NCBI GenBank assembly: GCA_963827065.1
Contig: CAWGZM010000001.1
Span: 422,950-486,949 of the forward strand
Direction: 5' to 3'
Length of the DNA stretch: 64,000 nt
From: JACVRW01 sp963827065
GTDB lineage: Bacteria > Actinomycetota > Thermoleophilia > Solirubrobacterales > Thermoleophilaceae
Positions 58,734 through 64,000 of the stretch are shown one piece after another (the stretch's first letter is position 1; every line of letters begins with the position of its first letter). The notes under the pieces are model-generated. The model worked only from the letters and a program-made list of their open reading frames with translations. It was not told the DNA's origin and ran no database searches. Made by a program: the position numbers and the translations under genes.

Positions 58734-59425
58734 GCGCGCCAGGCGAAGGCCATCGACACCGGATGGCCGCGGAAGCGCTCCCACTTCGGCTTCAGCTCGA
58801 GCCAGCGTTCGTCGACCACGCCCTCGTGCATCTCGGCGAGCGTGAAGCCGGCCTCGAGCGCCGAGCGCACGTGGTCCGAGATCAGGTGCACATGCGTCTC
58901 GATCGCGACCGGCTCGCCGGACGCGCCCGTGAAGTGCGTCGGCATTCCGGTGGCCATGATGAAGTGCGGGTGGAAGGCGACGACCACCAGGTGGCCGCCC
59001 GGGCGCGCGAGCCGCCGGGCCTCGGCATAGAGCGGTTCGAGCGCGGACAGGTGCTCGTCGACCAGCGACGCGATGACGAGGTCGTAGGCGCCCGCCTCCA
59101 GCCCGGTGTCCGCGACATCCGCCTCGACGAGCCGCTCGTGCAGCCCGCGCCCGCGCGCCACCTCGAGCATCTCGGGGGTCAGGTCGACGCCGTCGATCGG
59201 GCCGACGCCGTGGCGCTTCAGCCACGCGGCGGTGCGGCCGGTGCCGCAGCCCAGATCGGCCACCCGGCCGACGGTCTCCCAGGCGGGCTCGGTCAGCTCG
59301 TCCAGCAGCGCGATGTCCATCGCGTCCTGGACCGTGTCCTCGTAGGTGGGCACCCACTCGCCGTAGCCCGTCCGCACGTCGACGGTGCGGTAGCCGCGGC
59401 GGTCGAAGTCGGAGAAGTCCGGCAT
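58730..59425 (-). CDS. SAM-dependent methyltransferase, class I
   Basis: A 231-residue methyltransferase: VADLGCGTGRTAAWLKRHG (SAM motif I), GVDLTPEMLEVARGRG and the post-I acidic loop, then LARPGGHLVVVAFHPHF. The pattern is like ubiquinone/biotin-type (Methyltransf_11/25) enzymes; the acceptor is unknown. Start ATG 59425 is 1 nt after the deoB stop. It converges with the TrpF-like gene at a shared CTAG. Confidence 0.87.
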   Translation of the reverse strand: MPDFSDFDRRGYRTVDVRTGYGEWVPTYEDTVQDAMDIALLDELTEPAWETVGRVADLGCGTGRTAAWLKRHGVGPIDGVDLTPEMLEVARGRGLHERLVEADVADTGLEAGAYDLVIASLVDEHLSALEPLYAEARRLARPGGHLVVVAFHPHFIMATGMPTHFTGASGEPVAIETHVHLISDHVRSALEAGFTLAEMHEGVVDERWLELKPKWERFRGHPVSMAFAWRA

Positions 59426-59426
59426 G

Positions 59427-60578
59427 TCAGACGAACGGCTGTCCCGGCAACCCCGGCGCATCGCGGCCGGTCAGCTGCTTGAGCACGCTCGCGCCCACGT
59501 CGGCGAGCGGGCCGTCGTGGCGCCTGCCGCCGTTGCCGTCGAATCGGGCGAGCAGCGGCGAGTACTCGCGCGTGTGATCGGTGTGCGGGGCGTTCGGGTC
59601 CACGCCGTGATCCGCCGTGAGGACGAGCATGTCGTCCTCACGCAGCAGCGCGAGCCAGCCCGCCACCGCCGCATCGATGTCCTTCAGCGCCTCGTGGAAG
59701 CCCTCGACGTCGTGGCGGTGCCCGTACACCTGATCGGTCTCGACCAGGTTCACGAACACGAGCCCCGAGTCGAGCTCGCGCAGGAGCTCCGTGGTGGCCG
59801 CGATGCCCTTTGCGTTGGTGCCGCCGTCGTGCTTCTCGTCCACGCCCACGCCGGCGAACAGGTCGCGGATCTTCCCGACGCCATGCACCGGGACGCCCGC
59901 GTCCTGCAACTCGTCGAGATACGAGCGCCCGGGTGGCAGCGCCGAGTAGTCGCGCCGGCCCTCGCGGCGGGCGAAGCTCCCCGGCTCGCCCTCGAATGGC
60001 CGTGCGATCACCCGGCCGACGGCGTGCTCTCCGGTCATCAGCTCACGCGCCTGCTCGCAGACCGCGTACAGGCCCGGCTCGTCGAGAACGTCCACATGCG
60101 CCGCGATCTGCAGCACGGAGTCGGCGGAGGTGTAGAGGATCAGCTCGCCCGTCTCCAGGTGATGGCGGCCGTAGTCCTCGATCACCTCGGTGCCGCTGTA
60201 GGGACGGTTGCAGCAGAAGCGCTGTCCGGTCGCCTCCTCGAGCGCCTCGATCACCTCGGGCGGGAAGCCGTCGGGATACGTCGGCAGGGCGTGCTCGGGC
60301 ACGACGCCCATCAGCTCCCAGTGGCCGGTGGTCGACTCCTTGCCCGGCCCGAGCGGGTGCAGGCGGCCGTGCAGCACCGGCTGCACGGCGGGCGGGACGC
60401 CCTCGATCGGGATGATCGAGCCGAGCCCCAGCCGTTGCAGATTCGGCAGGTCGAGGCCGCCGACGCGCTCGGCGAGGTGGCCGAGCGTGTTCGAGCCGGC
60501 GTCGCCCGCGTAATCGGAGGCGTCGGGAAGCGCTCCGACTCCACAGGCGTCGAGGACGATGACGGCGGCTCGCGGCAT
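59427..60578 (-). CDS. deoB: Phosphopentomutase
   Basis: A 383-residue alkaline-phosphatase-fold enzyme: VIVLDACGVGALPDASDYAG at the start (metal Asp), KESTTGHWELMG (phosphorylated Thr region), NLVETDQVYGHRHD and LTADHGVDPNAPHTDHTREY. It converts (deoxy)ribose-1-phosphate to 5-phosphate. It is divergent from deoC by 49 nt; the two steps are consecutive in deoxynucleoside breakdown. Start ATG 60578. Confidence 0.95.
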   Translation of the reverse strand: MPRAAVIVLDACGVGALPDASDYAGDAGSNTLGHLAERVGGLDLPNLQRLGLGSIIPIEGVPPAVQPVLHGRLHPLGPGKESTTGHWELMGVVPEHALPTYPDGFPPEVIEALEEATGQRFCCNRPYSGTEVIEDYGRHHLETGELILYTSADSVLQIAAHVDVLDEPGLYAVCEQARELMTGEHAVGRVIARPFEGEPGSFARREGRRDYSALPPGRSYLDELQDAGVPVHGVGKIRDLFAGVGVDEKHDGGTNAKGIAATTELLRELDSGLVFVNLVETDQVYGHRHDVEGFHEALKDIDAAVAGWLALLREDDMLVLTADHGVDPNAPHTDHTREYSPLLARFDGNGGRRHDGPLADVGASVLKQLTGRDAPGLPGQPFV

Positions 60579-60627
60579 GGCAAGGTATCTACCAGGATTG
60601 GCGCAACTCATCGGGCATACTGGGTTC

Positions 60628-61515
60628 GTGATCCGCAGGCTTCCCCACGTGGACCGGGTCGGGATCGAGGAGCGGGCGGCGCTGCTCGGGAAGCGCTCGA
60701 TCAAGACGAGCGCGAAGCAGCAGGGCATCCGGCTGGCGGTCTCGATGACGGACCTGACGACGCTCGAGGGCGCCGACACCGCCGGGAAGGTGCGCAACCT
60801 GTGCGCGAAGGCGGTGTGCCCGGCGCCGACCACGCCCGAGATACCGTCGTGCGCGGCGGTCTGCGTCTACCCCTCACTGATCGGGGTGGTGCGCGAGTCG
60901 CTCGAGGGCACCGGCGTGAAGGCGGCCGCCGTGACCACGGCGTTCCCCAGCGGGCAGGCCTCGCTGGACGTGAAGCTGCGCGACGCCGAGGAGGCGGTGG
61001 CGGCGGGCGCCGAGGAGATCGACATGGTGATCTCGCGCGAGGCCTTCCTGTCGGGAGACGACACGCGCGTGATGGAGGAGATCGTGCGCGTGCGCGAGGC
61101 CTGCGGGGACGCCCACCTCAAGGTCATCCTCGAGACCTCGGAGCTCGGCTCGTACGACCACGTCCGGCACGCCTCGATGCTCGCGATGGAGGCTGGGGCT
61201 GAGTTCATCAAGACCTCGACCGGAAAGTCCTCGGCCGGAGCGACGCCGGGCGTCACGCTCGTGATGCTCGAGGCGATCCGCGACTACGCCGAGCGCTCGG
61301 GCCGGATCGTCGGGATGAAGGCCGCCGGCGGCGTCTCGAACAGCAAGGCGGCGCTGCACCGGCTCGTGCTGGTGAAGGAGACGCTCGGCGACGAGTGGCT
61401 TACCCCGGAGCGCTTCCGCTTCGGCGCCTCGTCGCTGCTGAACGACCTCCTCATGCAGTACGAGAAGACGGAGACCGGCCGCTACGCGCGGCCCGACGAC
61501 TTCTCGAAGGAGTAA
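60628..61515 (+). CDS. deoC: Deoxyribose-phosphate aldolase
   Basis: A 295-residue class I aldolase with Schiff-base Lys in AEFIKTSTGKSSAGATPG, EEIDMVISREAFL and the GGVSNSKAAL loop. It splits deoxyribose-5-phosphate into acetaldehyde and glyceraldehyde-3-phosphate. Start GTG 60628; a CATACT element 6 nt before it may be a -10 of a near-leaderless message. The stop shares TAATG with the aldehyde dehydrogenase gene, which would dispose of the acetaldehyde. Confidence 0.94.
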   Translation: MIRRLPHVDRVGIEERAALLGKRSIKTSAKQQGIRLAVSMTDLTTLEGADTAGKVRNLCAKAVCPAPTTPEIPSCAAVCVYPSLIGVVRESLEGTGVKAAAVTTAFPSGQASLDVKLRDAEEAVAAGAEEIDMVISREAFLSGDDTRVMEEIVRVREACGDAHLKVILETSELGSYDHVRHASMLAMEAGAEFIKTSTGKSSAGATPGVTLVMLEAIRDYAERSGRIVGMKAAGGVSNSKAALHRLVLVKETLGDEWLTPERFRFGASSLLNDLLMQYEKTETGRYARPDDFSKE

Positions 61516-62975
61516 TGGCAACCCAGGAGACACGCACCCGGATCGTCTGGGACTACGCGCCCGCCCCAGAGTCGCCCGACCACGTGCGGCTGCGCGACTC
61601 GTACGGCCTCTTCATCGATGGCGACTTCCGCGACCCGCTCGACGGGACGCGCGTCCCCTCGATCAACCCGGCCACGGAGGAGTCGCTCGCCGACGTGGCC
61701 TTCGCCGGGCCCCGTGACCTACGCCGCGCGGTGGAATCGGCGCGGGCCGCGCAGCCGGGCTGGGCGGGGCTGACCGGGCTCGAGCGCGGCAAGTACCTGT
61801 TCCGTGTCGCACGCCTGATCCAGGAGCGCGCGCGCGAGCTCGCCGTCGTCGAGTCGATGGACGGCGGCAAGCCGATCCGCGAGTCGCGCGACGTCGACGT
61901 GCCGCTCGCAGCCGCGCACTTCTTCCACTACGCCGGCTGGGCGGACAAGCTCTCCTACGGCGTGGCCGGGCGCTCGGTCGCGCCGCTCGGCGTCGCGGCG
62001 CAGATCGTGCCCTGGAACTTCCCGCTGCTCATGGCTGCCTGGAAGCTGGCGCCCGCGCTCGCGTGCGGGAACACCGCAGTGCTGAAGCCGGCCGAGACCA
62101 CACCGCTCACCGCGCTCGTCCTCGCCGAGATCTTCCAGGAGGCGGAGCTGCCGCCGGGCGTCGTGTCGATCCTCCCCGGCGACGGTGCGGCCGGCGCGGC
62201 GCTCGTCCGCGAGCCCGGCATCGACAAGGTCGCGTTCACGGGCTCAACCGGGGTCGGCAAGGACATCCAGGCGGCGCTCGCGGGCCGCGGCATCTCGCTA
62301 ACGCTCGAGCTCGGCGGCAAGTCGGCGAACGTGGTCTTCGAGGACGCCGCGCTCGACCAGGCCGTCGAGGGAATCGTCAACGGGATCTTCTTCAACCAGG
62401 GGCACGTCTGCTGCGCGGGCTCGCGGCTCCTGATCCAGGAGAGCGTCGCGGACGTCGTGATCGGAAAGCTCTGGGAGCGCATGGGCCGGCTGCGGGTGGG
62501 CGATCCGCTCGACAAGAACACCGACGTCGGCGCCATCAACTCGCGCGAGCAGCTCTCGCGCATCCAGGAGCTCGTGGCGGCCGGCGAGGAGGAGGGCGCG
62601 GTCCGCCGGACGGTCTCCTGCGAGCTGCCCGAGCGAGGCTGGTGGTTCGCGCCGACGATCTTCACCGAGGTCGCGCCCGCCCACCGGATCGCGGTCGAGG
62701 AGATCTTCGGGCCGGTCGTGTCGGTGCTCACCTTCCGCACCCAGGCCGAGGCGATCGAGAAGGCGAACAACTCCGCCTACGGCCTCGCCGCCGGCATCTG
62801 GACCGACAAGGGCGCAAAGGCCTTCGAGGTCGCGAGCGCGTTGCAGGCCGGCGTCGTCTGGCAGAACACCTACAACCACTTCGATCCGACGGCCGCCTTC
62901 GGCGGCTACAAGGAGAGCGGGTTCGGGCGCGAGGGCGGCCCGGCGGGGCTGCGGCCCTACCTGAAGGTCTCATGA
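61515..62975 (+). CDS. Aldehyde dehydrogenase
   Basis: A 486-residue NAD(P)-dependent dehydrogenase: VPWNFPLLMAAWKLAPALA, GSTGVGKDIQ cofactor loop, Glu in LELGGKSANVV and nucleophile Cys in NQGHVCCAGSRLL. Coupled to deoC (TAATG), so acetaldehyde from deoxyribose breakdown is a likely substrate; the family is broad. It is ATGA-coupled to the truncated paralogue. Confidence 0.93.
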   Translation: MATQETRTRIVWDYAPAPESPDHVRLRDSYGLFIDGDFRDPLDGTRVPSINPATEESLADVAFAGPRDLRRAVESARAAQPGWAGLTGLERGKYLFRVARLIQERARELAVVESMDGGKPIRESRDVDVPLAAAHFFHYAGWADKLSYGVAGRSVAPLGVAAQIVPWNFPLLMAAWKLAPALACGNTAVLKPAETTPLTALVLAEIFQEAELPPGVVSILPGDGAAGAALVREPGIDKVAFTGSTGVGKDIQAALAGRGISLTLELGGKSANVVFEDAALDQAVEGIVNGIFFNQGHVCCAGSRLLIQESVADVVIGKLWERMGRLRVGDPLDKNTDVGAINSREQLSRIQELVAAGEEEGAVRRTVSCELPERGWWFAPTIFTEVAPAHRIAVEEIFGPVVSVLTFRTQAEAIEKANNSAYGLAAGIWTDKGAKAFEVASALQAGVVWQNTYNHFDPTAAFGGYKESGFGREGGPAGLRPYLKVS

Positions 62976-63784
62976 GCCGCCTCGCCGTCCCCAAGACCTA
63001 CAAGCTCTACCTGGGCGGCGCCTTCGTACGCTCGGAGTCCGGGCGCTACGACCGCGTGCAGGAGCGCAACGTCCCGCGCGGCTCGCGCAAGGACGTGCGC
63101 GACGCGGTCCGCGCGGCGCGGGCCGCCGCTCGGCCCTGGGCCGCCCGCACGGCGTACAACCGCGGCCAGATTCTCTACCGCGCAGCCGAGGCCTTGGAGT
63201 CACGCGGCGGGGAGCTGGGCGTGGCGCGTCCCGAGCTCGAGGCCTCGATCGACGTGCTCGTGCACTACGCCGGCTGGACCGACAAGTTCCAGCCGGTGCT
63301 CGGCGGCATCAACCCGGTCGCGGCGCCTTTCCTGTCCTTCTCGCTGCCCGAGCCCACCGGCGTCGTCGGAATCGTCGCGCCGGAGGAGCCCGAGCTGCTC
63401 GGCCTCGTGGCCGAGCTGGCGCCGGCGCTCGCCGCCGGCAACACGGTCGTCGCGGTGCTCTCCGAGGCGCGTCCGCTGGCCGGTCTCGACCTCGGCGAGG
63501 TGCTCGGCGTATCGGACGTGCCGGGCGGCGTCGTGAACCTGCTGTCGGGACGGCGGGGCGAGCTGGCGCCGGCGCTCGCTTCGCACCGCGACCTCAACGC
63601 GGTCGTGGACGTCTCGGAGGATCCCGAGCTGGGCACAAAGATCGACCGGCTGGCCGCGGACTCCGTGACGCGCGTGCGTCATGCGGGCGCGACGACGAGC
63701 TATGACGACGCCGTCGCCGATGCGCTCGGCCGGCTCGAAGCGGTCGTCGAGCTGAAGACGGCCTGGCATCCGGTCGGGGCATGA
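62972..63784 (+). CDS. Truncated aldehyde dehydrogenase-like protein
   Basis: A 270-residue protein resembling only parts of aldehyde dehydrogenase: the N-terminal cofactor region (YKLYLGGAFVRSESGRY, VHYAGWTDKFQPVLGGINPV, EPTGVVGIVAPEEPELLG) and a short C-terminal piece. The catalytic Cys and Glu motifs are missing, and there is no frameshift, so it looks like a selected shortened form, not decay. Such short paralogues next to deoC and an ALDH are known in actinobacteria to me. A regulatory or heteromer role is inference. Confidence 0.82.
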   Translation: MSRLAVPKTYKLYLGGAFVRSESGRYDRVQERNVPRGSRKDVRDAVRAARAAARPWAARTAYNRGQILYRAAEALESRGGELGVARPELEASIDVLVHYAGWTDKFQPVLGGINPVAAPFLSFSLPEPTGVVGIVAPEEPELLGLVAELAPALAAGNTVVAVLSEARPLAGLDLGEVLGVSDVPGGVVNLLSGRRGELAPALASHRDLNAVVDVSEDPELGTKIDRLAADSVTRVRHAGATTSYDDAVADALGRLEAVVELKTAWHPVGA

Positions 63785-64000
63785 CCCGGGCGCGCGCCGC
63801 AGCGGGGAGCCTCGTGTTCCTGCTGCTGGCGCCGGGCGTCACCGCCGGGCTCGTGCCGTGGCTCCTGACCGGCTGGGAGGTCGATCAGTCGTTCGCCTGG
63901 TTGCCGCTGCAGCTGCTCGGCGCGCTACTGATCGTCGCCGGCGCCGCCGTGCTGCTGCACGCCTTCGCCCGCTTCGTGATCGAGGGAATCGGGACGCCGG
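63781..64000 (+). CDS. ICMT-like membrane methyltransferase, 3'-truncated by window edge
   Basis: The first ~73 residues are visible. Two hydrophobic helices (GSLVFLLLAPGVTAGLVPWL and LQLLGALLIVAGAAVLLHAF) are followed by ARFVIEGIGTP, the usual opening of isoprenylcysteine carboxyl methyltransferase-like proteins, whose catalytic part would be downstream. ATG 63781 is ATGA-coupled to the truncated ALDH gene. Function tentative. Confidence 0.65.
   Translation, partial: MTRARAAAGSLVFLLLAPGVTAGLVPWLLTGWEVDQSFAWLPLQLLGALLIVAGAAVLLHAFARFVIEGIGTP

Noticed and set aside
1..64000. tRNA, rRNA, CRISPR, insertion sequences, prophage or integrase genes
   Set aside because: No cloverleaf-like sequence, repeat-spacer array, transposase motif or terminal repeats were seen by eye; weak tRNAs could be missed without a covariance search.

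Overview
This is a very GC-rich, gene-dense stretch of chromosome with strong G/C preference at third codon positions and frequent GTG starts. Adjacent genes repeatedly share ATGA, GTGA or TGATG stop/start overlaps. Gene content (actinobacterial conserved hypotheticals, Ser/Thr kinase with FHA partner, FAS-II operon with a MaoC dehydratase, a leaderless regulator gene) points to an actinomycete-grade bacterium, most likely class Thermoleophilia (Solirubrobacterales-like). That assignment is inference from style and content; no rRNA gene is present. I see no tRNA or rRNA genes, CRISPR arrays, insertion sequences or integrases.

The most interesting region is 672-14792 on the minus strand: a 12-gene operon-like run that reads as an N-methylglutamate (NMG) type methylated-amine pathway. 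In transcription order it holds soxD/A/G/B-like subunits (an NMG dehydrogenase / sarcosine oxidase type complex), formate-tetrahydrofolate ligase, a GntR/UTRA regulator, a glutamine-synthetase-like gamma-glutamylmethylamide synthetase (gmaS/glnT type), three proteins resembling split glutamate synthase (glxB, glxC, glxD = mgsA, mgsB, mgsC), an unrecognised 142-residue protein and a DAO-family flavoprotein. The expected chemistry is methylamine + Glu to gamma-glutamylmethylamide, then N-methylglutamate, then Glu + methylene-THF, with the formate-THF ligase linking the one-carbon unit to formate and ATP. The alpha subunit carries two sets of Fe-S cysteines that I believe classical sarcosine oxidase lacks. 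A shared 15-base motif overlaps promoter-like sequences before soxD and gmaS.

14845-23039 holds a CDGSH protein, two tiny genes, an FAD oxidase, a large AAA/TPR ATPase and clpC. 23243-31602 holds a lipoprotein, a kinase/beta-propeller/FHA-HTH signalling module, lysS-greA, a dihydrouridine synthase, a DUF6494 protein and an AbiEi/DUF559 protein. 31649-40259 is a tightly coupled fatty-acid synthase II operon (fabD-fabH-fabG-acpP-fabF-accD-SGNH hydrolase-MaoC-fabI), followed by a VOC protein and coaX. 40349-46979 holds a GST, a conserved hypothetical, a FadR-type regulator with a leaderless-looking start and pdhA/pdhB, an aldo/keto reductase and a two-component pair. 47011-49017 carries a zinc-ribbon protein and folP-folB-folK. 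49031-64000 holds mostly housekeeping and salvage functions: HAD phosphatase, FUSC transporter, two ureohydrolases around a metallophosphoesterase, ftsH, hpt, guanine deaminase, LOG protein, a TrpF-like protein, a methyltransferase, deoB, deoC, an aldehyde dehydrogenase with a truncated paralogue, and the start of an ICMT-like membrane protein.
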